Program-made: the position numbers and the translations under genes
Assembly (NCBI GenBank): GCA_023053545.1
Contig: JAKZAN010000094.1
Span: forward strand, 48,739-112,738
DNA length: 64,000 nt
Source of the DNA: Lepidurus packardi
Taxonomy: Eukaryota; Arthropoda; Branchiopoda; Notostraca; Triopsidae
Direction of reading: 5' to 3'
Notes under the pieces: generated by a model
Told to the model about the DNA's origin: nothing
Database searches by the model: none
What the model saw: only the letters and a program-made list of their open reading frames with translations
Part shown: in pieces, positions 22,901 to 34,437 of the stretch
Layout of the letters: every line of letters begins with the position of its first letter
How positions within the stretch are numbered: position 1 is the first letter of the stretch

Positions 22901-25483
22901 TGCTTGTAATTTTACCTCAAATTTCAATGAAATGTCCTTGAAATTTTCTTGTAATTTTACCTGAAATTTCCTCGTAATCTTATTGAAATTACACTGAAAT
23001 TTCCTTGAAATTTCGTTGAAATATGCTTGTAATTTTACCTGAAATTTCAATGAAATTTCCTTGAAATTTGCGTGTAATTTTACCTGAAATTTCTTCGAAA
23101 TCTTATTGAAATTACACAGAAATTTCATTGAAATTTCGTTGAAATATCCTTCTAATTTTACCTGAAATTTCAATGAAATTTCCTTGAAATTTGCTTGTAA
23201 TTTTACCTGAAATTTCCTCGTAATCTTATTGAAATTACACTGAAACTTCAATGAAATTTCCTTGAAATTTGTTTGTAATTTTATCTGAAATTTCCTCGAA
23301 ATCTTATTGAAATTACACTGAAATTTCATTGAAATTTCGTTGAAATATGCTTGTAATTTTACCTGAAATTTCAATGAAATTTCCTTGAAATTTGTTTGTA
23401 ATTTTACCTGAAATTTCTTCAAAATCTTATTGAAATTACACTGAAATTTCAATAAAATTTCCTTGAAATTTGCTTGTAATTTTACCTGAAATTTCCTCGA
23501 AATCTTATTTAAATTACAATGAAATTTCATTGAAATTTCGTTTAAATATGCTTGTAATTTTACCTCAAATTTCAATGAAATTTCCTTGAAATTTGCTTGT
23601 AATTTTACCTGAAATTTCCTCGTAATCTTATTGAAATTACACTGAAATTTCATTGAGATTTCGTTGAAATATGCTTGTAATTTTACCTCAAATTTCAATG
23701 AAATGTCCTTGAAATTTGCATGTAATTTTACCTGAAATTTCCTCGTAATCTTATTGAAATTACACTGAAATTTCATTGAAATTTCGTTGAAATATGCTTG
23801 TAATTTTACCTGAAATTTCAACGAAATTTCCTTGAAATTTGCTTGTAATTTTACCTGAAATTTCCTCGAAATCTTATTGAAATTACACTGAAATTTCATT
23901 GAAATTTCGTTGAAATATGCTTGTAATATTACCTGAAATTTCAATAAAATTTCCTTGAAATTTGCTTGTAATTTTACCTGAAATTTCCTCTAAATCTTAT
24001 TGAAATTACACTGAAATTTCATTGAAATTTCGTTGAAATATGCTTGTAATTTTACCTGAAATTTCAATGAAATTTCCTTGAAATTTGCTTGTAATTTTAC
24101 CTGAAATTTCCTCAAAATCTTATTGAAATTACACTGAAATTTCATTGAAATTTCGTTGAAATATGCTTGTAATTTTACCTGAAATTAATATGAAATTTCC
24201 TTGAAATTTGCTTGTAATTTTACATGAAATTTCTATGAAATTTCCTTGAAATTTGCTTGTAATTTTACTTGAAATTTCCTCGAAATCTTATTGAAATTAC
24301 ACTGAAATTTAATTGAAATTTCGTTGAAATATGCTTGTAATTTTACCGGAAATTTCAATGAAATTTCCTTGAAATTTGCTTGTAATTTTACCTGAAATTT
24401 CTTCGAAATCTTATTGAAATTACACTGAAACTTCAATGAAATTTAATTGAAATTTGCTTTTGATTTTATCTGAAATTTCCTCGAAATCTTATTGAAATTA
24501 CACTGAAATTTCATTGAAATTTCGTTGAAATATGCTTGTAATTTTACCTGAAATTTCAATGAAATTTCAATATAAATTTACTTGTAATTTTATCTTAAAT
24601 TTCCTCGAAATCTTATGTAAATTACACTGAAATTTCATTGAAATTTCGTTGAAATATGCTTGTAATTTTAACTGAAATTTCAATGAAATTTCTTTGAAAT
24701 TTGCTTGTAATTTTACCTGAAATTTCAAAGAAATTTCCTTGAAATTTGCTTGTAATTTTACCTGAAATTTCCTCGAAATCTTATTGAAATTTCACTGAAA
24801 TTTCATTGAAATTTCGTTGAAATTTGCTTGTAATTTTACCTGAAATTTCCCAGAAATCTTATTGAAATTACACTGAAATTTCATTGAAATTTCGTTGAAA
24901 TATGTTTGTAATTTTACCTGAAATTAATATGAAATTTCCTTGAAATTTGCTTGTAATTTTACATGAAATTTCTATGAAATTTCCTTGAAATTTGCTTGTA
25001 ATTTTACCTGAAATTTCCTCGAAATCTTATTGAAATTACACTGAAATTTCATTGAAATTTCGTTGAAACATGCTTGTAATTTTACCTGAAATTTCAATGA
25101 AATTTACATAAAATTTGCTTGTAATTTTACCTGAAATTTCCTCGAAATCTTATTGAAATTACACTGAAAATTCAATGAAATTTAATTGAAATTTGCTTTT
25201 AATTTTACCTGAAATTTCCTCAAAATCTTATTTAAATTACAATTAAATTTCATTGAAATTTCGTTGAAATATGCTTGTAATTTTACCTCAAATTTCAATG
25301 AAATTTCCTTGAAATTTGCTTGTAATTTTATTTGAAATTTCAATGAAATTTCCTTGAAATTTGCTTGTAAGTTTACCTGAAATTTTCTCGAAATCTTATT
25401 GAAACTACACTGAAATTTCATTGAAATTTCGTTGAAATATGCTTGTAATTTTACCTGAAATTTCAATGAAATTTCCTTGAAAT
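16915..25483. repeat. 4.3 kb tandem duplication within satellite B
   Basis: Copy 1 (about 16915-21221) is followed by copy 2 (about 21222-25483). Landmarks repeat at exactly 4,307 bp: the AATTAATATG module at 17262 and 21569, and at 19877 and 24184. The long open stretch 18303-19637 matches 22610-23944 with one residue change in translation. A single 45 bp block (near 20410-20455) is missing from copy 2, so later landmarks are offset by 4,262 bp (20661 and 24923). Outer limits were judged by eye. Confidence 0.9.
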
Positions 25484-26506
25484 TTGCTTGTAATTTTACC
25501 TGAAATTTCCTCGAAATCTTTCTGAAATTACACTGAAATTGCATTGAAATTTCGTTGAAATATGCTTGTAATTTTACCTGAAATTTCAATGAAATTTCCT
25601 TGAAATTTGCTTGTAATTTTACATGAAATTTCAATGAAATTTCCTTGAAATTTGTTTGTAATTTTACCTGAAATTTCTTCAAAATCTTATTGAAATTACA
25701 CTGAAATTTCAATAAAATTTCCTTGAAATTTGCTTGTAATTTTACCTGAAATTTCCTCGAAATCTTATTTAAATTACAATGAAATTTCATTGAAATTTCG
25801 TTTAAATATGCTTGTAATTTTACCTGAAATTTCAATGAAATTTCCTTGAAATTTGCTTGTAATTTTACCTGAAATTTCCTCAAAATCTTATTGAAATTAC
25901 ACTGAAATTTCATTGAAATTTCGTTGAAATATGCTTGTAATTTTACCTGAAATTAATATGAAATTTCCTTGAAATTTGCTTGTAATTTTACATGAAATTT
26001 CTATGAAATTTCCTTGAAATTTGCTTGTAATTTTACTTGAAATTTCCTCGAAATCTTATTGAAATTACACTGAAATTTCAATGAAATTTCCTTGAAATTT
26101 GCTTTTAATTTTACCTGAAATTTCCTCGAAATCTTATTTAAATTACAATGAAATTTCATTGAAATTTCGTTGAAATATGCTTGTAATTTTACCTCAAATT
26201 TCAATGAAATTTCCTTGAAATTTGCTTGTAATTTTACCTGAAATTTCAATGAAATTTCCTTGAAATTTGCTTGTAATTTTACCTGAAATTTCCTCGAAAT
26301 CTTATTGAAATTACACTGAAATTTCATTGAAATTTCGTTGAAATATGCTTGTAATTTTACCTGAAATTTCAATGAAATTTCCTTGAAATTTGCTTGTAAT
26401 TTTACCTGAAATTTTCTCGAAATCTCTCTGAAATTACAATGAAATTGCATTGAAATTTCGTTGAAATATGCTTGTAATTTTACCTGAAATTTCAATGAAA
26501 TTTCCT

Positions 26507-29500
26507 TGAAACTTGCTTGTAATTTTACCTGACATTTCCTCTAAATCTTATTGAAATTACACTGAAATTTCATTGAAATTTCGTTGAAATATGCTTGTAA
26601 TTTTACCTGAAATTTCAATGAAATTTCCTTGAAATTTGCTTGTAATTTTACCTGAAATTTCCTCGAAATCTTATTGAAATTACACTGAAATTTCATTGAA
26701 ATTTCGTTGAAATATGCTTGTAATTTTACCTGAAATTAATATGAAATTTCCTTGAAATTTGCTTGTAATTTTACATGAAATTTCTATGAAATTTCCTTGA
26801 AATTTGCTTGTAATTTTACCTGAAATTTCCTCGAAATCTTATTGAAATTACACTGAAATTTAATTGAAATTTCGTTGAAATATGCTTGTAATTTTACCGG
26901 AAATTTCAATGAAATTTCCTTGAAATTTGCTTGTAATTTTACCTGAAATTTCTTCGAAATCTTATTGAAATTACACTGAAACTTCAATGAAATTTAATTG
27001 AAATTTGCTTTTGATTTTATCTGAAATTTCCTCGAAATCTTATTGAAATTGCACTGAAATTTCATTGAAATTTCGTTGAAATATGCTTGTTATTTTACCT
27101 GAAATTTCAATGAAATTTCATTGAAATTTGCTTGTAATTTTATCTGAAATTTCCTCGAAATCTTATTGAAATTACACTGAAATTTCAGTGAAATTTCGTT
27201 GAAATATGCTTGTAATTTTACCTGAAATTTCAATGAAATTTCATTGAAATTTACTTGTAATTTTATCTTAAATTTCCTCGAAATCTTATTGAAATTACAC
27301 TGAAATTTCATTGAAATTTCGTTGAAATATGCTTGTAATTTTAACTGAAATTTCAATGAAATTTCTTTGAAATTTGCTTGTAATTTTACCTGAAATTTCC
27401 TCGAAATCTTATTGAAATTACACTGAAATTTCATTAAAATTTCGTTGAAATATGCTTGTAATTTTACCTGAAATTTCAAAGAAATTTCCTTGAAATTTGC
27501 TTGTAATTTTACCTGAAATTTCCTCGAAATCTTATTGAAATTTCACTGAAATTTCATTGAAATTTCGTTGAAATATGCTTGTAATTTTACCTCAAATTTC
27601 AATGAAATTTCCTTGAAATTTGCTTGTAATTTTAACTGAAATTTCCTCGTAATCTTATTGAAATTACACTGAAACTTCAATGAAATTTCCTTGAAATTTG
27701 CTTGTAATTTTACCTGAAATTTCCCAGAAATCTTATTGAAATTACACTGAAATTTCATTGAAATTTCGTTGAAATATGCTTGTAATTTTACCTGAAATTT
27801 CAATGAAATTTCCTTGAAACTTGCTTGTAATTTTACCTGACATTTCCTCTAAATCTTATTGAAATTACACTGAAATTTCATTGAAATTTCGTTGAAATAT
27901 GCTTGTAATTTTACCTGAAATTTCAATGAAATTTCCTTGAAATTTGCTTGTAATTTTACCTGAAATTTCCTCGAAATCTTATTGAAATTACACTGAAATT
28001 TCATTGAAATTTCGTTGAAATATGCTTGTAATTTTACCTGAAATTAATATGAAATTTCCTTGAAATTTGCTTGTAATTTTACATGAAATTTCTATGAAAT
28101 TTCCTTGAAATTTGCTTGTAATTTTACCTGAAATTTCCTCGAAATCTTATTGAAATTACACTGAAATTTAATTGAAATTTCGTTGAAATATGCTTGTAAT
28201 TTTACCGGAAATTTCAATGAAATTTCCTTGAAATTTGCTTGTAATTTTACCTGAAATTTCTTCGAAATCTTATTGAAATTACACTGAAACTTCAATGAAA
28301 TTTAATTGAAATTTGCTTTTGATTTTATCTGAAATTTCCTCGAAATCTTATTGAAATTGCACTGAAATTTCATTGAAATTTCGTTGAAATATGCTTGTTA
28401 TTTTACCTGAAATTTCAATGAAATTTCATTGAAATTTGCTTGTAATTTTATCTGAAATTTCCTCGAAATCTTATTGAAATTACACTGAAATTTCAGTGAA
28501 ATTTCGTTGAAATATGCTTGTAATTTTACCTGAAATTTCAATGAAATTTCATTGAAATTTACTTGTAATTTTATCTTAAATTTCCTCGAAATCTTATTGA
28601 AATTACACTGAAATTTCATTGAAATTTCGTTGAAATATGCTTGTAATTTTAACTGAAATTTCAATGAAATTTCTTTGAAATTTGCTTGTAATTTTACCTG
28701 AAATTTCCTCGAAATCTTATTGAAATTACACTGAAATTTCATTAAAATTTCGTTGAAATATGCTTGTAATTTTACCTGAAATTTCAAAGAAATTTCCTTG
28801 AAATTTGCTTGTAATTTTACCTGAAATTTCCTCGAAATCTTATTGAAATTTCACTGAAATTTCATTGAAATTTCGTTGAAATATGCTTGTAATTTTACCT
28901 CAAATTTCAATGAAATTTCCTTGAAATTTGCTTGTAATTTTAACTGAAATTTCCTCGTAATCTTATTGAAATTACACTGAAACTTCAATGAAATTTCCTT
29001 GAAATTTGCTTGTAATTTTACCTGAAATTTCCCAGAAATCTTATTGAAATTACACTGAAATTTCATTGAAATTTCGTTGAAATATGCTTGTAATTTTACC
29101 TGAAATTTCAATGAAATTTCCTTGAAACTTGCTTGTAATTTTACCTGACATTTCCTCTAAATCTTATTGAAATTACACTGAAATTTCATTGAAATTTCGT
29201 TGAAATATGCTTGTAATTTTACCTGAAATTTCAATGAAATTTCCTTGAAATTTGCTTGTAATTTTACCTGAAATTTCCTCGAAATCTTATTGAAATTACA
29301 CTGAAATTTCATTGAAATTTCGTTGAAATATGCTTGTAATTTTACCTGAAATTAATATGAAATTTCCTTGAAATTTGCTTGTAATTTTACATGAAATTTC
29401 TATGAAATTTCCTTGAAATTTGCTTGTAATTTTACCTGAAATTTCCTCGAAATCTTATTGAAATTACACTGAAATTTAATTGAAATTTCGTTGAAATATG

Positions 29501-32120
29501 CTTGTAATTTTACCGGAAATTTCAATGAAATTTCCTTGAAATTTGCTTGTAATTTTACCTGAAATTTCTTCGAAATCTTATTGAAATTACACTGAAACTT
29601 CAATGAAATTTAATTGAAATTTGCTTTTGATTTTATCTGAAATTTCCTCGAAATCTTATTGAAATTGCACTGAAATTTCATTGAAATTTCGTTGAAATAT
29701 GCTTGTTATTTTACCTGAAATTTCAATGAAATTTCATTGAAATTTGCTTGTAATTTTATCTGAAATTTCCTCGAAATCTTATTGAAATTACACTGAAATT
29801 TCAGTGAAATTTCGTTGAAATATGCTTGTAATTTTACCTGAAATTTCAATGAAATTTCATTGAAATTTACTTGTAATTTTATCTTAAATTTCCTCGAAAT
29901 CTTATTGAAATTACACTGAAATTTCATTGAAATTTCGTTGAAATATGCTTGTAATTTTAACTGAAATTTCAATGAAATTTCTTTGAAATTTGCTTGTAAT
30001 TTTACCTGAAATTTCCTCGAAATCTTATTGAAATTACACTGAAATTTCATTAAAATTTCGTTGAAATATGCTTGTAATTTTACCTGAAATTTCAAAGAAA
30101 TTTCCTTGAAATTTGCTTGTAATTTTACCTGAAATTTCCTCGAAATCTTATTGAAATTTCACTGAAATTTCATTGAAATTTCGTTGAAATATGCTTGTAA
30201 TTTTACCTCAAATTTCAATGAAATTTCCTTGAAATTTGCTTGTAATTTTAACTGAAATTTCCTCGTAATCTTATTGAAATTACACTGAAACTTCAATGAA
30301 ATTTCCTTGAAATTTGCTTGTAATTTTACCTGAAATTTCCCAGAAATCTTATTGAAATTACACTGAAATTTCATTGAAATTTCGTTGAAATATGTTTGCA
30401 ATTTTACCTGAAATTAATATGAAATTTCCTTGAAATTTGCTTGTAATTTTACATGAAATTTCTATGAAATTTCCTTGAAATTTGCTTGTAATTTTACCTG
30501 AAATTTCCTCGAAATCTTATTGAAATTACAATGAAATTTCATTGAAATTTCGTTGAAATATGCTTGTAATTTTACCTCAAATTTCAATGAAATTTCCTTG
30601 AAATTTGCTTGTAATTTTACCTGAAATTTCAATGAAATTTCCTTGAAATTTGCTTGTAATTTTACCTGAAATTTCCTCGAAATCTTATTGAAATTACACT
30701 GAAATTTCATTGAAATTTCGTTGAAATATGCTTGTAATTTTACCTGAAATTTCAATGAAATTTCCTTGAAATTTGCTTGTAATTTTACCTGAAATTTTCT
30801 CGAAATCTCTCTGAAATTACACTGAAATTGCATTGAAATTTCGTTGAAATATGCTTGTAATTTTACCTGAAATTTCAATGAAATTTCCTTGAAACTTGCT
30901 TGTAATTTTACCTGACATTTCCTCTAAATCTTATTGAAATTACACTGAAATTTCATTGAAATTTCGTTGAAATATGCTTGTAATTTTACCTGAAATTTCA
31001 ATGAAATTTCCTTGAAATTTGCTTGTAATTTTACCTGAAATTTCCTCGAAATCTTATTGAAATTACACTGAAATTTCATTGAAATTTCGTTGAAATATGC
31101 TTGTAATTTTACCTGAAATTAGTATGAAATTTCCTTGAAATTTGCTTGTAATTTTACATGAAATTTCTATGAAATTTCCTTGAAATTTGCTTGTAATTTT
31201 ACCTGAAATTTCCTCGAAATCTTATTGAAATTACACTGAAATTTAATTGAAATTTCGTTGAAATATGCTTGTAATTTTACCGGAAATTTCAATGAAATTT
31301 CCTTGAAATTTGCTTGTAATTTTACCTGAAATTTCTTCGAAATCTTATTGAAATTACACTGAAACTTCAATGAAATTTAATTGAAATTTGCTTTTGATTT
31401 TATCTGAAATTTCCTCGAAATCTTATTGAAATTGCACTGAAATTTCATTGAAATTTCGTTGAAATATGCTTGTTATTTTAACTGAAATTTCAATGAAATT
31501 TCATTGAAATTTGCTTGTAATTTTATCTGAAATTTCCTCGAAATCTTATTGAAATTACACTGAAATTTCAGTGAAATTTCGTTGAAATATGCTTGTAATT
31601 TTACCTGAAATTTCAATGAAATTTCATTGAAATTTACTTGTAATTTTATCTTAAATTTCCTCGAAATCTTATTGAAATTACACTGAAATTTCATTGAAAT
31701 TTCGTTGAAATATGCTTGTAATTTTAACTGAAATTTCAATGAAATTTCTTTGAAATTTGCTTGTAATTTTACCTGAAATTTCCTCGAAATCTTATTGAAA
31801 TTACACTGAAATTTCATTAAAATTTCGTTGAAATATGCTTGTAATTTTACCTGAAATTTCCTCGAAATCTTATTGAAATTTCACTGAAATTTCATTGAAA
31901 TTTCGTTGAAATATGCTTGTAATTTTACCTCAAATTTCAATGAAATTTCCTTGAAATTTGCTTGTAATTTTAACTGAAATTTCCTCGTAATCTTATTGAA
32001 ATTACACTGAAACTTCAATGAAATTTCCTTGAAATTTGCTTGTAATTTTACCTGAAATTTCCCAGAAATCTTATTGAAATTACACTGAAATTTCATTGAA
32101 ATTTCGTTGAAATATGTTTG
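26507..32120. repeat. 1,308 bp tandem array within satellite B, four copies
   Basis: The variant CCTTGAAACTTGCTTG recurs at about 26507, 27815, 29123 and 30890. The first two intervals are exactly 1,308 bp. The third is 1,767 bp because about 459 bp of extra satellite, resembling 26.0-26.5 kb, lies near 30.4-30.85 kb. The AATTAATATG module also steps 26734, 28042, 29350. Translations of matching stretches are identical in copies 1-3. The fourth copy lacks one block near 31.85 kb. Confidence 0.88.
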
Positions 32121-33985
32121 TAATTTTACCTGAAATTAATATGAAATTTCCTTGAAATTTGCTTGTAATTTTACATGAAATTTCTATGAAATTTCCTTGA
32201 AATTTGCTTGTAATTTTACCTGAAATTTCCTCGAAATCTTATTGAAATTACACTTAAATTTCATTGAAATTTCGTTGAAACATGCTTGTAATTTTACCTG
32301 AAATTTCAATGAAATTTACATAAAATTTGCTTGTAATTTTACCTGAAATTTCCTCAAAATCTTATTGAAATTACACTGAAATTTCAATGAAATTTAATTG
32401 AAATTTGCTTTTAATTTTACCGGAAATTTCCTCAAAATCTTATTTAAATTACAATGAAATTTCATTGAAATTTCGTTGAAATATGCTTGTAATTTTACCT
32501 CAAATTTCAATGAAATTTCCTTGAAATTTGCTTGTAACTTTATTTGAAATTTCAATGAAATTTCGTTGAAATTTGCTTGTAATTTTATTTGAAATTTCAT
32601 TGATATTTCGTTGAAATTTGCTTGTAATTTTACCTGAAATTTCCTCGAAATCTTTCTGAAATTACACTGAAATTGCATTGAAATTTCGTTGAAATATGCT
32701 TGTAATTTTACCTGAAATTTCAATGAAATTTCCTTGAAATTTGCTTGAAATTTTACATGAAATTTCAATGAAATTTCCTTGAAATTTGTTTGTAATTTTA
32801 CCTGAAATTTCTTCAAAATCTTATTGAAATTACACTGAAATTTCAATAAAATTTCCTTGAAATTTGCTTGTAATTTTACCTGAAATTTCCTCGAAATCTT
32901 ATTGAAATTACACTGAAATTTCATTGAGATTTCGTTTAAATATGCTTGTAATTTTACCTCAAATTTCAATGAAATTTCCTTGAAATTTGCTTGTAATTTT
33001 ACCTGAAATTTCCTCGTAATCTTATTGAAATTACACTGAAATTTCATTGAGATTTCGTTGAAATATGCTTGTAATTTTACCTCAAATTTCAATGAAATGT
33101 CCTTGAAATTTGCTTGTAATTTTACCTGAAATTTCCTCGTAATCTTATTGAAATTACACTGAAATTTCATTGAAATTTCGTTGAAATATGCTTGTAATTT
33201 TACCTGAAATTTCAACAAAATTTCCTTGAAATTTGCTTGTAATGTTACCTGAAATTTCCTCGAAATCTTATTGAAATTACACTGAAATTTCATTGAAATT
33301 TCGTTGAAATATGCTTGTAATATTACCTGAAATTTCAATAAAATTTCCCTGAAATTTGCTTGTAATTTTACCTGAAATTTCCTCTAAATCTTATTGAAAT
33401 TACACTGAAATTTCATTGAAATTTCGTTGAAATATGCTTGTAATATTACCTGAAATTTCAATAAAATTTCCCTGAAATTTGCTTGTAATTTTACCTGAAA
33501 TTTCCTCTAAATCTTATTGAAATTACGCTGAAATTTCATTGAAATTTCGTTGAAATATGCTTGTAATTTTACCTGAAATTTCAATGAAATTTCCTTGAAA
33601 TTTGCTTGTAATTTTACCTGAAATTTCCTCAAAATCTTATTGAAATTACAATGAAATTTCATTGAAATTTCGTTGAAATATGCTTGTAATTTTACCTGAA
33701 ATTAATATGAAATTTCCTTGAAATTTGCTTGTAATTTTACATGAAATTTCTATGAAATTTCCTTGAAATTTGCTTGTAATTTTACCTGAAATTTCCTCGA
33801 AATCTTATTGAAATTACACTGAAATTTCAATGAAATTTCCTTGAAATTTGCTTTTAATTTTACCTGAAATTTCCTCGAAATCTTATTTAAATTACAATGA
33901 AATTTCATTGAAATTTCGTTGAAATATGCTTGTAATTTTACCTCAAATTTCAATGAAATTTCCTTGAAATTTGCTTGTAATTTTA

Positions 33986-33990
33986 CCTGA
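33986..33990. repeat. Target-site duplication of the BEL/Pao array, left copy
   Basis: CCTGA precedes the first LTR and is repeated directly after the fourth LTR (51700-51704). Removing the array and one copy restores the standard satellite B string TTTTACCTGAAATTTC. No such duplication exists at the two internal LTRs. Confidence 0.93.
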
Positions 33991-34225
33991 TGTCGGAAAT
34001 TCCGATTTCCTCCTTTCTGTCCTATCTCCTTTCTATCCTACCTCCTATTCTATTTTTCGCAGCACGCGTTCAATGTTCAGTTTTGTACCCTATCGATCGC
34101 TTCTTTCTGTTTTTCAACTTATTGACCCATTCTTTTCGATCCACCCTGCACGTGCTGCCAAAGCTAACCTTTCCTTCAGTACTTCTAAACCTTTCTTCTA
34201 GTTCTTTCTCTGACATTTGGCCCCC

Positions 34226-34233
34226 TATAAAAG
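34226..34233 (+). promoter_or_regulatory. LTR 1 TATA box
   Basis: TATAAAAG sits 236 bp into the LTR after a C-rich run. Transcription would start about 30 bases downstream and define the start of R. Confidence 0.75.
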
Positions 34234-34321
34234 GCAGTCGGTTTTCGATAGAGGGCAATGTTCCACTGGACCTTGGTGAAAACGCTCTCCTTTTTGTTAT
34301 GTGCGCTGCCTTGCTGGCAAT

Positions 34322-34327
34322 AATAAA
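34322..34327 (+). terminator. LTR 1 polyadenylation signal
   Basis: AATAAA lies 96 bp after the TATA box, suitable for ending R. In the outer 5' LTR it would normally be bypassed. Confidence 0.6.
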
Positions 34328-34419
34328 AGTCGTAAGATCGAGCCTGACTTATTCATTTAAAAACACAACGCAGGGTTTAAGTTTCCCCAATCTTTACCTA
34401 ACCACTATTTCCGACATTT

Positions 34420-34437
34420 TGGTGCCGTGACCAGGAT
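34420..34437 (+). other. Primer-binding site, unit 1
   Basis: TGGTGCCGTGACCAGGAT begins three bases after the LTR. The leading TGG pairs with a tRNA CCA end. The matching tRNA would end in GGTCACGGCACCA, and I cannot name it securely. The gag-pol ATG starts within the last bases of this site. Confidence 0.8.

Larger units (their letters stand above)
15693..33990. repeat. Satellite B, left block (11 bp sub-monomers, 123 bp higher-order unit)
   Basis: The array is built from 11 bp sub-monomers of the form TGAAATTTCNN, with a 12 bp variant TGTAATTTTACC. They form 33 bp blocks (3 x 11) and 45 bp blocks (3 x 11 + 12). The common higher-order unit is 45 + 33 + 45 = 123 bp, and a clean example is 26608-26730. 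Larger segmental duplications are listed separately. All copies keep one orientation. Minus-strand ORFs of up to 444 codons arise because 33, 45 and 123 are multiples of three. No host gene is visible in these 18 kb. Confidence 0.97.
33991..34416 (+). repeat. BEL/Pao LTR 1 (outer 5' LTR)
   Basis: This LTR is 426 bp, starting TGTCGGAAAT and ending ATTTCCGACA, a perfect 10 bp terminal inverted repeat. It contains a TATA box at 34226 and AATAAA at 34322, consistent with U3-R-U5 order. It is preceded by satellite B and CCTGA rather than by a purine tract, as expected for the outer left end. Confidence 0.97.

Noticed and set aside
15709-33953. Numerous minus-strand ORFs in satellite B (up to 444 codons) encoding a lysine, phenylalanine and asparagine rich repeat peptide
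   Set aside because: They follow from tandem blocks of 33 and 45 bp that happen to lack stops in one frame. They start and end at arbitrary variant units, have no regulatory context and no family similarity that I recognise.
34427-34435. GTG three codons upstream as the gag-pol start
   Set aside because: The GTG lies inside the tRNA primer-binding site. The ATG at 34436 is the conventional eukaryotic start.
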